Position numbers and translations under genes: made by a program
Notes under the pieces: generated by a model
What the model was told of the DNA's origin: nothing
Databases searched by the model: none
The model's input: the letters and a program-made list of their open reading frames with translations, nothing else
Assembly: GCF_004116455.1 (NCBI RefSeq)
Contig: NZ_PDJU01000009.1
Span: 1-64,000, forward strand
Source: Arcobacter sp. F155
GTDB lineage: Bacteria > Campylobacterota > Campylobacteria > Campylobacterales > Arcobacteraceae
DNA: 64,000 bases
Reading direction: 5' to 3'
In this document: piece by piece, positions 15,187 to 25,539 of the stretch
Layout of the letters: the number at the start of each line of letters is the position of its first letter
Position numbering within the stretch: position 1 is the stretch's first letter

Positions 15187-17278
15187 TTTTTAACTCCTCA
15201 TCTAAGATTTCTTGGTCGCATTTTGGACAATATTCATACTCCCCATTTATATACCCATGTTTAGGACAAATAGAAAAAACAGGAGTAATTGTAATATACG
15301 GCAAAGTATAATTTGATATAACATTTTGAACTAATTTTCTACAAGCTTCACTACTTGAAAGTTTCTCTTTCATATACAAGTGTAAAACTGTTCCACCTGT
15401 ATATTTTCCTTGTAAATCATCTTGTAAATCTAAAGCTTCAAAAACATCTTCTGTATAATCAACAGGAAGTTGAGAAGAGTTAGTATAGTAAATATTTTTA
15501 TCAAAACCTGCTTGTAAAATATTTTTATATCTTTTCTTATCTTCTTTTGCAAATCTATATGTTGTTCCTTCAGCAGGTGTTGCTTCAAGGTTATATAGAT
15601 TTCCTGTTTCTTCTTGGTACTGAACCATCTTTTCTCTCATGAAATCTAAAATCTCATGGGCAAAAACAATTCCATCATTATGGGCTATATCAAACTCCTC
15701 TTGAGAAAAGTTTAATATCATCTCGTTGATACCATTTACTCCAATAGTAGAAAAGTGATTATTGAAGTTTGGAAGATACCTTTTAGTATAAGGGAATAGC
15801 CCTCTTTCATACATTTCATTTACAAAAACTCTTTTCTTTTCTAAAGTTGATTTTGCTAAATCCATTAACTCTTCAAGCTTTTCAAGAAGCTTTTCTTTGT
15901 CTCCTTGATATAAATACCCTAGTCTTGCCATATTTATTGTAACTACACCTATACTTCCTGTCATCTCTGCACTTCCAAAAAGTCCACCACCTCTTTTCAA
16001 AAGCTCTCTTAAATCTAATTGCAATCTACAACACATAGACCTAACATGACCTGGTTTATAAGCCTTATCATTTGGTACTAGGTTTCCTTGTTCATCCTTA
16101 GTATATTGGCTTCCTATAAAGTTTTGAAAGTATGAACTTCCTATTTTTGCTGTATTTTCAAATAATAAATCAGTATTTTCTCCATGCCAATCAAAATCTT
16201 CTGTAATATTTACTGTAGGAATTGGGAAAGTAAAAGGTTGTCCTGTTTTATCACCTTCTGTCATAACTTCATAATAAGCTTTATTTATCATATCCATCTG
16301 TTTTTGGAAAGCTTTATATGTCATTTCAGTTAAAGACTCAAAGCCCTTATTTTTTGCTCTTTGAAGTAACTCATCATCTTTTATACCTTCAAAAAGATGA
16401 TGTTGATTTTTAGTTGGAATTTGATCTTTTAAATCCTCTGGTACCGTCCAGTCAATAGTTACGTTTGTAAAAGGGCTTTGTCCCCAACGTGCTGGAACAT
16501 TAAGATTATAAATAAAACTTCTAATATTTTTCTTTACATCCTCAAAAGATAGTTTGTCTTTAAAAACATAAGGAGCTAAATAAGTATCAAAAGAAGAGAA
16601 AGCTTGAGCTCCTGCCCATTCACTTTGTAAAATCCCTAAAAAGTTTGCCATTTGTCCTAAAGCTTCTCTAAAATGATTAGGAGCAGTACTTTCAACCCTT
16701 CCTCTTACTCCATTAAAACCTTCATCAAGTAATACCCTTAAACTCCAACCTGCACAATATCCACTTAAACAATCTAAATCATGGATATGATAGTCAGCAT
16801 TTCTATGGGCATAACCTTCTTCTTTAGAGTATACTTTATCAAGCCAATAGTTTGCTATAACTTTTCCTGCAGTATTGTTTATAAGCCCTGCATGAGAATA
16901 CCCTGTATTAGAGTTTGCTTTAATTCTCCAATCACTTCCATTTATATACTCTTCAATTGTTTGTGTAGAGTTTATATATGTGGTATCTTCTTCTAATCCT
17001 AAGACTTGTTCTCTTTGTAGTTTATGTAAGTGTCTGTAAAGCATAAAGGATTTCATTACGTCAAAGTATCTAGCTTTAAATAGTTCATTTTCAATAATAT
17101 CTTGGATATCTTCAACTGCAACTACTCTTTTTTGCTCTATAACAGCTAATACATTAAAATAAACAGATGAGTCAAAAGTTGTATGTGCACTTTTAAAAGA
17201 TTTTTTTATTGCATCTTTAATTTTATAGGAATGAAAATCTTCATAATTTCCATCTCTTTTTAATATTTTATTTACCAT
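15167..17278 (-). CDS. nrdD: Anaerobic (class III) ribonucleoside-triphosphate reductase, large catalytic part
   Basis: Reduces ribonucleoside triphosphates to deoxyribonucleotides without oxygen. The N-terminal ATP-cone (KILKRDGNYEDF and following, about 1-95) is the allosteric domain. Catalytic-barrel cysteines are in HDLDCLSGYCAGWSL and RSMCCRLQLDL. The zinc region near the end has ICPKHG and YCPKCD, so CxxH plus CxxC. The chain stops right after this region, before the glycyl-radical segment, which is encoded by the overlapping 52-residue ORF. I prefer ATG 17278 (703 residues) because AAAGG lies seven bases upstream; a GTG at 17293 would add five residues. Confidence 0.93.
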   Translation of the reverse strand: MVNKILKRDGNYEDFHSYKIKDAIKKSFKSAHTTFDSSVYFNVLAVIEQKRVVAVEDIQDIIENELFKARYFDVMKSFMLYRHLHKLQREQVLGLEEDTTYINSTQTIEEYINGSDWRIKANSNTGYSHAGLINNTAGKVIANYWLDKVYSKEEGYAHRNADYHIHDLDCLSGYCAGWSLRVLLDEGFNGVRGRVESTAPNHFREALGQMANFLGILQSEWAGAQAFSSFDTYLAPYVFKDKLSFEDVKKNIRSFIYNLNVPARWGQSPFTNVTIDWTVPEDLKDQIPTKNQHHLFEGIKDDELLQRAKNKGFESLTEMTYKAFQKQMDMINKAYYEVMTEGDKTGQPFTFPIPTVNITEDFDWHGENTDLLFENTAKIGSSYFQNFIGSQYTKDEQGNLVPNDKAYKPGHVRSMCCRLQLDLRELLKRGGGLFGSAEMTGSIGVVTINMARLGYLYQGDKEKLLEKLEELMDLAKSTLEKKRVFVNEMYERGLFPYTKRYLPNFNNHFSTIGVNGINEMILNFSQEEFDIAHNDGIVFAHEILDFMREKMVQYQEETGNLYNLEATPAEGTTYRFAKEDKKRYKNILQAGFDKNIYYTNSSQLPVDYTEDVFEALDLQDDLQGKYTGGTVLHLYMKEKLSSSEACRKLVQNVISNYTLPYITITPVFSICPKHGYINGEYEYCPKCDQEILDEELKNAELRA

Positions 17279-17518
17279 TTTCTTACCTTTCACGATAGCA
17301 ATATTAAAGCTTTCGTACTTAAAAAATAATAATTGAAAATGTCACAAAAAAGTCACTACTTAGACTATATAATCGTGTTTTACAAATAAATAACTAATTC
17401 AAATCTTTTTCATTTTATAAAAAGCAACTTTTAGATATAATATTTGCCTTTTAAGAAAACAAAAAGTTATGAAAAGTGTTTAATTTACTTACACAAAAAA
17501 TTAATGGAGAAAAGATTA

Positions 17519-18673
17519 ATGGATAAAAACTTTAACTATTCTAGTTTAAAGCTTGGAATTATTGGTGGTGGACAATTAGGTAAGATTATGTCTCAAAAAG
17601 CTAAAAAAATGGGATTTCACGTAACTATTTTAGACCCAACATTTAACTGTCCTGCAGCTCAAGTTTCAGATAAACATATCATGGGTGGGTTCTATGATAA
17701 AGAAAAACTAGAACAATTAGTTCAAGAAAGTGATGTTACAACTTTTGAATTAGAACATGTAGACACTTCTATTTTAAAAGAGTTATATGACAATGGTCAC
17801 AATATTCATCCTTCTCCATATGTAATGGAATTAATTCAAAATAAATATGAACAAAAAAAACTTTTAGATGAAAAAGGTATTCCAGTACCTGCATACAAAG
17901 ATGTAAAATCAAAAGAAGATTTAGGTGCATTTGGTTTCCCTGTTGTACAAAAAGCAAAACTTGGTGGATATGATGGACAAGGTGTTCAAGTATTAAAATC
18001 TCAAGAAGATGCAGATACAAAAGCACTTCAAACAGAATCTTTTATTGAAGAAATGGTTGACATTGATAAAGAGCTTGCAGTTATTGTTGCTAGAAACATT
18101 GAAGGTGAGATGAAATGTTACCCAGTAGTTGAGATGCTTTTTGATGAAAGAGTAAACATCTGTGATTCAGTAATGGCTCCTGCAAGAATTTCTAAAGAGA
18201 TTGAAGAGAAGTCTTTAGAGATTTGTAAAAAATCAATTGAAGCTTTAGATGGTGTTGGTATTTTTGGAGTTGAGTTATTCTTAACAAAATCTGGAGAAAT
18301 TCAAGTAAATGAAATCGCACCAAGACCACATAACTCAGGTCATTATACAGTAGAAGCATGTGCAACATCACAGTTTGAACAAATCATCAGAGCTGTAACA
18401 AACTTACCATTAGGTTCTACAAAACTTATTTCTCCTGCTGTTATGGTTAACTTATTAGGAGAGCAAGGTTATGAAGGGGAACCATTTATTGATGGAATTC
18501 ATGATGCACTTGAAATTCCTGAATTATCTTTCCACTTTTATGGAAAGTCATTTACAAAACCATTTAGAAAAATGGGACATATCACAGTTTTAGATGATGA
18601 TATTAATGTAGCATTAGAAAAAGCTAACAAAGCAAAAGATATTTTAAAAATTAAAGGGAGCAAAAAAGTATGA
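17519..18673 (+). CDS. purK: 5-(carboxyamino)imidazole ribonucleotide synthase
   Basis: ATP-grasp enzyme that carboxylates AIR to N5-CAIR with bicarbonate in purine synthesis. The N-terminal nucleotide fold shows [13 protein letters not shown]; the ATP-grasp core shows [16 protein letters not shown] and [16 protein letters not shown] choose ATG 17519 (384 residues), with GGAG nine bases upstream. An in-frame TTG at 17444 would add a non-conserved 25-residue leader. The purE ATG overlaps its stop (ATGA), so the pair is translationally coupled. Confidence 0.95.
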   Translation: MDKNFNYSSLKLGIIGGGQLGKIMSQKAKKMGFHVTILDPTFNCPAAQVSDKHIMGGFYDKEKLEQLVQESDVTTFELEHVDTSILKELYDNGHNIHPSPYVMELIQNKYEQKKLLDEKGIPVPAYKDVKSKEDLGAFGFPVVQKAKLGGYDGQGVQVLKSQEDADTKALQTESFIEEMVDIDKELAVIVARNIEGEMKCYPVVEMLFDERVNICDSVMAPARISKEIEEKSLEICKKSIEALDGVGIFGVELFLTKSGEIQVNEIAPRPHNSGHYTVEACATSQFEQIIRAVTNLPLGSTKLISPAVMVNLLGEQGYEGEPFIDGIHDALEIPELSFHFYGKSFTKPFRKMGHITVLDDDINVALEKANKAKDILKIKGSKKV

Positions 18674-19212
18674 GCCAATCAGTAAATAAACCATTAGTAG
18701 GAATTATTATGGGGTCTGACTCAGACCTACCTGTTATGAGTGCAGCAGCTGATATGTGTGAAAAATTTGGTATTGAGTATGAAGTAACAATTGTTTCAGC
18801 ACATAGAACACCAGAGAGATTAGTTAAATATGCTACAAAAGCAGAAAAAAGAGGACTAAGAGTTATTATCGCAGGAGCTGGTGGAGCAGCACACTTACCA
18901 GGTATGGTTGCATCAATGACTGCACTTCCTGTTGTAGGAGTTCCAGTTAAAGGTTCAAACTTAGAAGGTATGGACTCTTTATTATCAATTGTTCAAATGC
19001 CAGGTGGAGTTCCAGTTGCAACTGTTGCAGTAAATGGAGCTAAAAATGCAGGTATTTTAGCTGCACAAATGATTGGTGTAAAATCAAAAGAAGTTAGAAA
19101 AAAAGTATCTGAATATAAAAAAGAGATGCTTGATGAGGTTAACGCAAAAATTGAAAAGCTTGAAGATATTAAATATAAAAAATACTTAGAGCAAATGCCA
19201 AAGAAAAAATAA
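18670..19212 (+). CDS. purE: N5-carboxyaminoimidazole ribonucleotide mutase
   Basis: Shifts the carboxyl group of N5-CAIR to C4 to give CAIR, directly after PurK. 180 residues with the class I PurE signature [12 protein letters not shown] and catalytic-loop SAHRTPERL, then [12 protein letters not shown]. The start overlaps the purK stop by four bases. The C-terminal tail ([21 protein letters not shown]-like, highly charged) is a little longer than in short PurE proteins. Confidence 0.97.
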   Translation: MSQSVNKPLVGIIMGSDSDLPVMSAAADMCEKFGIEYEVTIVSAHRTPERLVKYATKAEKRGLRVIIAGAGGAAHLPGMVASMTALPVVGVPVKGSNLEGMDSLLSIVQMPGGVPVATVAVNGAKNAGILAAQMIGVKSKEVRKKVSEYKKEMLDEVNAKIEKLEDIKYKKYLEQMPKKK

Positions 19213-19230
19213 AACAATATAAGTTAAAGT

Positions 19231-19260
19231 AAAGGCACTTAATATATAATTTGTGCTTTT
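19231..19260. promoter_or_regulatory. Hairpin with a TATAAT in its loop between purE and argF
   Basis: AAAGGCAC (19231-19238) pairs with GTGCTTTT (19253-19260), one G:T included, and the right arm ends in four T. This suits a weak terminator for purE. The 14-base loop contains TATAAT at 19245-19250, well placed as the argF -10. Terminator and promoter would then share the same DNA. Confidence 0.5.
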
Positions 19261-19278
19261 ATTACAAAGGGGTACCCG

Positions 19279-20211
19279 ATGAGACATTTTTTAACATTAA
19301 AAGATTATTCAAAAGAAGAAATATTAGAAATTTTAGAATTAGCACATAAAATAAAAAATGAGACTAAAAAAGGTGTATTTAAAGACTATATGCCAAAAAA
19401 TACTCTAGGAATGATTTTTGAAAAATCAAGTACTAGAACAAGAGTTAGTTTCGAAGTTGGTATTTATCAACTAGGTGGTGTAGGACTATTCTTATCATCA
19501 AATGACATTCAACTAGGACGAGGTGAGCCTATGAGTGATACATCAAGGGTTGTGTCTAGTATGGTTGATATGGTTATGATTAGAACTTTTGCACAATCAA
19601 AAATAGAAGAGTTTGCTAAATATTCTAAAGTTCCTGTTATAAATGGACTTACAACTGAGTATCACCCAGTACAACTTATGGCTGATTATATGACTATCCA
19701 AGAAGCAGGATTAGATAAAGATTTAGTTGTTGCTTATATTGGAGATGGAAACAACCTTGCTCACTCTTGGTTAATGTTAGCTTCTAAACTTGGATTTGAG
19801 CTTAGAATTGCTACACCAAAAGGCTATGAAGTAGATGAAAACATCTTAAATGATGCTTTAGAGTTTGCAAAAGAATCAGGAGCAAAAATCTCTATTGGAA
19901 ATGACCCTAAAGAAGCTTGTAAAGATGCTACAGTTATTACAACTGATACTTGGGTTTCTATGGGACAAGAAGAAGAGAAAGAACAAAGATTAAAAGATTT
20001 TGATGGCTATATTGTAGATGATGCTATGATGAAACTAGGTAGCAAAAATGCAAAATTCTTACACTGTTTACCTGCTTATAGAGGTTATGAAGTAAGTGAA
20101 GATGTTATTGAAGGTCAAGATAGTTTAGTTTTTGAAGAAGCAGAAAATAGATTACACGCACAAAAAGGTGTAATGGTTTGGCTTCACAACTTAAGAAAAA
20201 AAGAACAATAA
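19279..20211 (+). CDS. argF: Ornithine carbamoyltransferase
   Basis: Forms citrulline from ornithine and carbamoyl phosphate in arginine synthesis. 310 residues. Carbamoyl-phosphate loop STRTR at 51-55, HPVQLMADY in the middle, and the ornithine-side HCLPAYRG near 262 are all intact. An AAAGGGG stretch precedes the ATG. The hemN start overlaps its stop. argG, the next step of the pathway, is at 35264-36511, so the arginine genes are scattered here. Confidence 0.96.
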   Translation: MRHFLTLKDYSKEEILEILELAHKIKNETKKGVFKDYMPKNTLGMIFEKSSTRTRVSFEVGIYQLGGVGLFLSSNDIQLGRGEPMSDTSRVVSSMVDMVMIRTFAQSKIEEFAKYSKVPVINGLTTEYHPVQLMADYMTIQEAGLDKDLVVAYIGDGNNLAHSWLMLASKLGFELRIATPKGYEVDENILNDALEFAKESGAKISIGNDPKEACKDATVITTDTWVSMGQEEEKEQRLKDFDGYIVDDAMMKLGSKNAKFLHCLPAYRGYEVSEDVIEGQDSLVFEEAENRLHAQKGVMVWLHNLRKKEQ

Positions 20212-21578
20212 TGATTGATTTTAAAAAATTTGAAAAATATTCAAGACCAGGACCTAGATATACTTCATATCCTACGGCTCCTGAGTTTTCTGAAAGCTTT
20301 GCACAAGAAGATTTAAAAGAGTATTTTAAAAACCAAGATAGTAATAGAAACTTATCTTTATATGTACATTTACCTTTTTGTAGATCTGCCTGTTATTTTT
20401 GTGGATGCAATGTTATTTTTACATCTAAAGAGGATAAAAAAGTAAGATATTTAGAGTATTTACAAAAAGAGTTAAATATTTTAAAACAGCATCTAAATAC
20501 TTCTAGAGAAGTAACTCAAATGCACTTTGGAGGAGGAACTCCAACATTCTTCTCACCTGAACAATTAGAAGAAGTAATCTCTATGATTAAAGAGGTTTTC
20601 CCTAATTTTAGTTCTGATGCTGAAATTTCTTGTGAAGTAGACCCTAGATATTTTACAAAAGAACATATGGATGTACTTAAAGCTGGTGGCTTTAATAGAC
20701 TTTCATTTGGTGTACAAGATTTAAATGAAGAGGTTCAAAAAACTATTCATAGAATCCAACCATACGAAACTACTCAAAATGTGATGAATATCGCTAGAGA
20801 AGCTGGAATTAAATCTATAAATATCGATTTAATTTATGGTCTTCCTCACCAAAACAAAAAAACATTCCATGAAACTATTGAAAAAGTTATAAAGTTAAAT
20901 CCTGATAGATTAGCAGTATTTAACTATGCTCATGTTCCATGGCTTATGAAAACAATGAGAAAGTTTGATGAATCAACTTTTGCTCCTCCATCAGAGAAAT
21001 TAGAGATTTTAAAAGATACTATTGAATTTTTTACAACAAATGGTTATAAAATGGTTGGAATGGATCACTTTGCAAAACCAGAAGATGAACTATTTAAAGC
21101 TATTGAAAAAGGTGAGCTTCACAGAAATTTCCAAGGTTATACAACTAAAGGTGGTGCTGATTTAATAGGGATTGGTGTTACCTCTATTGGAAACGGTGTT
21201 GATTATTATGCACAAAACTTCAAAGACTTAAAACAGTATGAAGCTGCAATTGATAATGGTGATTTACCAATTTTCAAAGGTTATAAATTAAGTGATGATG
21301 ATATTTTAAGACAATATGTAATCATGGAACTTATGAGTAACTTCTCTTTAAATATTAAAAGAGTTGAAGAAAACTTCAAAATAGACTTTAATGAATACTT
21401 TGATGATGCAATTGAAGCTTTAAATGAGTTTGTTGAGGCTGAGCTTGTAGAAATCACAGAAGATAAAATCCAAGTATCGCAAACAGGAACGATGCTTATT
21501 AGAAATATTTGTATGCCATTTGATGCATATTTAAATAAAATTCCTGAAAATAAAAGAAGATTTTCTAAGACAATTTAG
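20211..21578 (+). CDS. hemN: Oxygen-independent coproporphyrinogen III dehydrogenase
   Basis: Radical-SAM enzyme converting coproporphyrinogen III to protoporphyrinogen IX without O2. The expected N-terminus YSRPGPRYTSYPTAPEF and the cluster motif in PFCRSACYFCGCN (CxxxCxxC plus the extra C) are present, as are GGGTPTF and FNYAHVPW. I start at ATG 20211 (455 residues), which overlaps the argF stop as TAATG. An upstream in-frame ATG at 20178 lies inside argF and adds eleven residues not typical of the family. Length agrees with true HemN rather than HemW. Confidence 0.95.
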   Translation: MIDFKKFEKYSRPGPRYTSYPTAPEFSESFAQEDLKEYFKNQDSNRNLSLYVHLPFCRSACYFCGCNVIFTSKEDKKVRYLEYLQKELNILKQHLNTSREVTQMHFGGGTPTFFSPEQLEEVISMIKEVFPNFSSDAEISCEVDPRYFTKEHMDVLKAGGFNRLSFGVQDLNEEVQKTIHRIQPYETTQNVMNIAREAGIKSINIDLIYGLPHQNKKTFHETIEKVIKLNPDRLAVFNYAHVPWLMKTMRKFDESTFAPPSEKLEILKDTIEFFTTNGYKMVGMDHFAKPEDELFKAIEKGELHRNFQGYTTKGGADLIGIGVTSIGNGVDYYAQNFKDLKQYEAAIDNGDLPIFKGYKLSDDDILRQYVIMELMSNFSLNIKRVEENFKIDFNEYFDDAIEALNEFVEAELVEITEDKIQVSQTGTMLIRNICMPFDAYLNKIPENKRRFSKTI

Positions 21579-21686
21579 TCTTAGAAATTCTTCAAATTAT
21601 TCACTAACTCTTAACACTTTTTATAGTATAATCCCCACAATTTAATAAATATAATATATTTTAAACTAATAACTAAGGTTATAAAA

Positions 21687-22982
21687 GTGGCTATGGAAAA
21701 ATTTGATTACACTGCTATTTCAGACGATTGTGTGAAGTGTGGTAAATGTAAACCTGTATGTACTATTTTTAATATTAACCAAGATGAAGCAACATCACCT
21801 AGGGGTTTTATTGATTTATTGGGTGCATATAAAAGAGATGAATTAGAACTTGATAAAAATGCAAAAGACATTTTTGAGTCATGTTTCTTATGTACGAACT
21901 GTGTTGAAGTTTGTCCAAATGACTTACCAACTGATATGATTATCGAACAAGTTAGAAGTGATATTGCTCAAAAATATGGAATAGCTTGGTATAAAAGACT
22001 ATTCTTCTTCCTTTTAAGACATAGAAAAACTATGGACTTTTTATCAAAACTTGGATGGATGTTCCAAACATGTGCTTTAAAAATAAATGAAAAGAAAAAA
22101 TCAGCACTTCCTAGATTTTCTTTACCTATTGTAAAAAAAGATAGAGCTTTACCTTATGCTGATTCTAAATCATTTTTAAATAAGTATCCAGAGACTATCT
22201 TTGCAAAACATAAAAAACAAGTAGAAGAGAAAAAAAATAAAGTTGCTATTTTTATTGGTTGTATGAGTAACTACACATATACAAAAACTGGTGATTCTTT
22301 AGTAAAAATTCTTAAAAAACTTGAACTTGATATTTTTATTCCTAAGAAACAATTATGCTGTGGTGCACCTGCATACTTTACAGGAGCATTTGATACAGTA
22401 GATTTCTTAGTAAAACATAATATTGAATATTTTGAGTCTTGGATTGATGATGTTGATGCTATTATTATTCCTGAAGCTACATGTTCTGCCATGATAAATC
22501 AAGATTGGGAACACTATTTACATGACCAACCTGAATGGAAAGAAAGAGCAGCTAAAATATCTAAAAAAGTATTTATGGCTACAAAATGGCTTGAGAATAA
22601 TACTGAATTAAAAGATATCTTAGCTAAGTCTGATAAGAAAATGGATGAGTTAGTTACTTACCATGATCCATGTCATGCTAAAAAAATGCAAGGTGTATGG
22701 CAAGAACCAAGAAATCTATTAAAACAAAACTATAATCTACAAGAGATGAGTGATTCTAATAGATGTTGTGGATTTGGTGGAGTTACTATGCAAACTGAAA
22801 AATATGACTTTGCAAAAGCAGCAGGACTTCCAAAAGCAGCAATGATTAAAGATACGAAAGCACAAATTGTAAGTGCTGAATGTTCTGCCTGTAGAATGCA
22901 AATAACAAACTCTTTACATCAAGCTGATGTTGATGTTGAGTTTAAAAACCCAATTGAACTTATAGCAGAAGCTTTAGACTAA
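21687..22982 (+). CDS. (Fe-S)-binding protein, GlcF/LutA-like subunit
   Basis: 431 residues. Two N-terminal [4Fe-4S] motifs, [11 protein letters not shown] and [12 protein letters not shown], are followed by two CCG domains: [14 protein letters not shown], then [11 protein letters not shown]...CCGFGGV with ECSACR. This layout is that of the iron-sulfur subunit of glycolate or lactate oxidases and heterodisulfide-reductase-like complexes, which pass electrons from a flavin partner to the membrane. No flavin subunit is next to it, so the substrate is unresolved. It starts with GTG at 21687, with an alternative ATG at 21693. A TATAAT at 21627-21632 is a likely -10. The lgt start overlaps its stop. 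Confidence 0.85.
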   Translation: MAMEKFDYTAISDDCVKCGKCKPVCTIFNINQDEATSPRGFIDLLGAYKRDELELDKNAKDIFESCFLCTNCVEVCPNDLPTDMIIEQVRSDIAQKYGIAWYKRLFFFLLRHRKTMDFLSKLGWMFQTCALKINEKKKSALPRFSLPIVKKDRALPYADSKSFLNKYPETIFAKHKKQVEEKKNKVAIFIGCMSNYTYTKTGDSLVKILKKLELDIFIPKKQLCCGAPAYFTGAFDTVDFLVKHNIEYFESWIDDVDAIIIPEATCSAMINQDWEHYLHDQPEWKERAAKISKKVFMATKWLENNTELKDILAKSDKKMDELVTYHDPCHAKKMQGVWQEPRNLLKQNYNLQEMSDSNRCCGFGGVTMQTEKYDFAKAAGLPKAAMIKDTKAQIVSAECSACRMQITNSLHQADVDVEFKNPIELIAEALD

Positions 22983-23800
22983 TGGATTTTTGGCAAAATA
23001 TATATTCTCATTTTGACCCTGTTGCAGTAAGTTTAGGTTCTATTGATGTACATTGGTATGGAATTATGTATGCCCTTGCCCTACTTTCTGCAATCTTTGT
23101 AGCAAAATGGCTTATTAAAAAAGATAAACTACCTATTTCATCAGACCTTTTTGACTCATATATTTGGTGGGTTGAAATAGGAGTTATTTTAGGAGCTAGA
23201 TTAGGCTATATTATATTTTATGACCCTAATTCTATGTATTATTTAACTCATCCGTGGCAAATATTTAATCCTTTTATAAATGGAGAGTTTACTGGTATTT
23301 CTGGAATGAGTTACCATGGAGCCTTTATTGGATTCTTAATTGCTTCAATTCTTTTTTGTAAAAAGAACAAAGTATCTTTTTGGTTCTTAGCTGATATTGC
23401 TGTACTTGGTATTAGTGCAGGATATGTATTTGGAAGAATCGGGAATTTCTTTAATCAAGAGTTAGTAGGAAGAGTTACTGATGTTTCTTGGGCTATTAAT
23501 GTAAATGGTGTATTAAGACACCCTTCTCAGCTTTATGAAGCAGTATTAGAAGGTTTATTAATCTTTGCTATTCTTTACTACTTTAGAAATAAAAAAAGCT
23601 TTGATGGTCAATTAGCTATCATGTATGGAGTTTTATACTCTATTGCAAGAATTATTGCAGAAATTTTTAGACAACCGGATGTTCAATTAGGATTTATTTA
23701 TAGTGACTGGTTAACAATGGGAATGCTAATCTCAGGTATTTTTGCAGTTTTAAGTTTAAGTGTTTTACTTGTAATAGATAAAAAAAGAAAGACTACCTAA
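22982..23800 (+). CDS. lgt: Prolipoprotein diacylglyceryl transferase
   Basis: Inner-membrane enzyme that transfers diacylglycerol from phosphatidylglycerol to the lipobox cysteine. 272 residues, about seven transmembrane helices. Diagnostic motifs: [11 protein letters not shown], the Lgt signature [14 protein letters not shown], and [12 protein letters not shown]. The ATG overlaps the upstream stop (TAATGG), so it is coupled to the Fe-S gene. It ends convergently with the REC-PAS gene with an 8-base overlap. It would process the lipoproteins at 5605-5772 and 37171-37356. Confidence 0.97.
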   Translation: MDFWQNIYSHFDPVAVSLGSIDVHWYGIMYALALLSAIFVAKWLIKKDKLPISSDLFDSYIWWVEIGVILGARLGYIIFYDPNSMYYLTHPWQIFNPFINGEFTGISGMSYHGAFIGFLIASILFCKKNKVSFWFLADIAVLGISAGYVFGRIGNFFNQELVGRVTDVSWAINVNGVLRHPSQLYEAVLEGLLIFAILYYFRNKKSFDGQLAIMYGVLYSIARIIAEIFRQPDVQLGFIYSDWLTMGMLISGIFAVLSLSVLLVIDKKRKTT

Positions 23801-25079
23801 CGGTAATCTTTCCATACTGCTTCTCATAAGCCTCAATTAAATCTTCTAAATCAGCAATTTTCTTTCTATATTCATCAATATAACTTTGTAAAGTTTTTAT
23901 TGCTTCTTGCGACTTCTCTATTTTTTCTGTAATTAAAGCATTTTTCTTTTTGAAACTATTGTATTTCTCTAAAGAGATTACAGCTGTTTTATGAAGTTTT
24001 TCTACTTTTTCTTGATATGCTTTTTGCATATTGTCTAGTTTATCATTAGACTCTTTATATTTTCTCTCTAAAGATAGGATTCTACCTTTATCATCACTAT
24101 GTTTTTCTCTAAGGCTTTTAATCTGCTCATTAAGACCTTGGATAAACTTAGCCATCTTTTCATCAGTTTCCATCTTTGCAGCATGTACAGCATCTTGAAA
24201 CTCTTCTTGTAGCTGCTTTTCATGTTTTACTTTTTGAGACTTCTGATGCATGATATATTTTTTAAGTTTATGTCTTTCTTCTTCTTGCTCTGTAATTAAA
24301 AATCTACTTCCAACGTATTTTTCAATATTACCTTCATTGTCTAAAATAGGGAAAACTGTAGCCTGTACATAATAAGTACTGCCATCTTTTGCTCTATTTT
24401 TAATTTTACCCTTCCATGTCTCTTTATTTTGGATTGTTTCCCAAAGCTCTTTATAAACTTCTTTTGAGATATCAGGGTGTCTTACTATACTATGTGGTTT
24501 ACCAATAAGCTCTTCTCTTGAGTATCCAGAAACCTCACAGAAAATATCATTTGCATAAGTTATGATACCTTTTAAATCTGTTTCAGAAACTAAATTTTCT
24601 TTATCTAAAATATCTTTATAGATAACAAGCTCATTTCTTTGTTTTTCTACAACTTTTTTATTTGCAATGTCATCAAGTATTTTATGCATTATTTTAAGTG
24701 TAGTATTCAACTGCATAGGTTTTACAATATAGTCTGTGATTTTTAATTTGATAGTTTTTATTAACTGATTAATATCATTAAAAACTGTGAAAATAAGAAC
24801 TGGTATCTCGGGGTCTTCTTCTCTTACATGAGATAAAAATCCTATGCCATCAAGATTAGGCATATCAATATCAGTTATGATTAAATCAACTTCAGATTTA
24901 TGAGTAAGGAAGAGGTCTAACCCTTCCTTCCCATCACTTCCAACTAAAACTTTTTTAAAAACCTTCTCAAGAGTTGATAAAGTATCTTTTCTTATTTGTT
25001 CATCTGGTTCTAAAAATAATAGTGTTGATTCATTTAAGATAGTGTCAGAAAACTGACTAATTTGACTCGATGTATCCAT
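23793..25079 (-). CDS. REC-PAS-coiled-coil regulator without a known output domain
   Basis: 428 residues. The receiver domain (about 15-135) has phosphoacceptor Asp70 in LIITDIDMP and Lys in YIVKP. An Aer-type PAS domain (about 150-265; [23 protein letters not shown]) closely resembles the PAS of the kinase at 12516. The rest (about 275-428) is continuous Lys/Glu/Gln-rich coiled coil with no kinase, GGDEF, EAL or DNA-binding motif. It may be a scaffold or adaptor that changes partner on phosphorylation. Its start overlaps the zinc-ribbon ORF by 23 bases, and it is the last gene of a four-gene leftward operon. Confidence 0.88.
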   Translation of the reverse strand: MDTSSQISQFSDTILNESTLLFLEPDEQIRKDTLSTLEKVFKKVLVGSDGKEGLDLFLTHKSEVDLIITDIDMPNLDGIGFLSHVREEDPEIPVLIFTVFNDINQLIKTIKLKITDYIVKPMQLNTTLKIMHKILDDIANKKVVEKQRNELVIYKDILDKENLVSETDLKGIITYANDIFCEVSGYSREELIGKPHSIVRHPDISKEVYKELWETIQNKETWKGKIKNRAKDGSTYYVQATVFPILDNEGNIEKYVGSRFLITEQEEERHKLKKYIMHQKSQKVKHEKQLQEEFQDAVHAAKMETDEKMAKFIQGLNEQIKSLREKHSDDKGRILSLERKYKESNDKLDNMQKAYQEKVEKLHKTAVISLEKYNSFKKKNALITEKIEKSQEAIKTLQSYIDEYRKKIADLEDLIEAYEKQYGKITVR

Positions 25080-25317
25080 ATTCTATTGCCAATTCTTCAA
25101 TTTTCTTTTGCAATAGATCAATTCTCCAGCCATGTCTATTTCCAAAGTTTTCAATCTCTACTTCTCTTTGTTCAGGAGTACAAAAAACAAAAATTCTTTT
25201 TAAAAATGGTTTTGGTACCTGTATTGCAATTAATTGAAAATAGTTCTCTTTACAGCTTCTTGAACAAAAAGCCTTACTCATAGCAATCTTTTTACCACAG
25301 TATGGACAATGTGACAT
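25057..25317 (-). CDS. Small zinc-ribbon protein of unknown function
   Basis: 86 residues. The N-terminus has two cysteine pairs (CPYCGKKIAMSKAFCSRSC), a likely zinc-binding knuckle. The remainder is basic, then a helical C-terminus ([20 protein letters not shown]). I do not recognise the family. It shares one base with the upstream 67-residue gene and overlaps the REC-PAS gene, so it is translated from the same operon and could be functionally tied to that regulator. Confidence 0.75.
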   Translation of the reverse strand: MSHCPYCGKKIAMSKAFCSRSCKENYFQLIAIQVPKPFLKRIFVFCTPEQREVEIENFGNRHGWRIDLLQKKIEELAIEYGYIESN

Positions 25318-25520
25318 TAGTATCTTCTCCCCTCTTCTTTAGGTATTATTTTATAAAATTTAGCATTGGTTACGTCTTGTAAATATTTTGGTTCAACATC
25401 ATGTAAAGCAATTATTTCAATCTCTTTACCATCCATCAACCAAGCCTTATCTGTATCAATAATAACTTCGTCTTCAAATAATTGAACTAATTCACTTTTT
25501 GATAATATTTGTTCTTCCAT
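25317..25520 (-). CDS. Hypothetical small acidic protein
   Basis: 67 residues, acidic, with no transmembrane helix or metal motif (ELVQLFEDEVIIDTDKAWLM). No family is recognised. It is located 19 bases after the response regulator and overlaps the zinc-ribbon start by one base. The operon placement and clean ORF are the support for calling it. Confidence 0.7.
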   Translation of the reverse strand: MEEQILSKSELVQLFEDEVIIDTDKAWLMDGKEIEIIALHDVEPKYLQDVTNAKFYKIIPKEEGRRY

Positions 25521-25539
25521 ATTTTACTTCATTAAAAAT

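Noticed and set aside
15160-15190. A sequencing error as the cause of the split nrdD
   Set aside because: Possible near the A-runs, but the downstream ORF has its own ATG with AGGAG at ideal spacing and an in-frame stop just upstream, which an error would not create. Not excluded without comparison.
17444-17518. TTG start of purK adding 25 residues
   Set aside because: The leader is not PurK-like and lacks a ribosome-binding site; ATG 17519 has GGAG at suitable spacing.
20178-20210. Upstream start of hemN inside argF
   Set aside because: It adds eleven residues before the conserved N-terminus; ATG 20211 overlaps the argF stop as a normal coupled junction.
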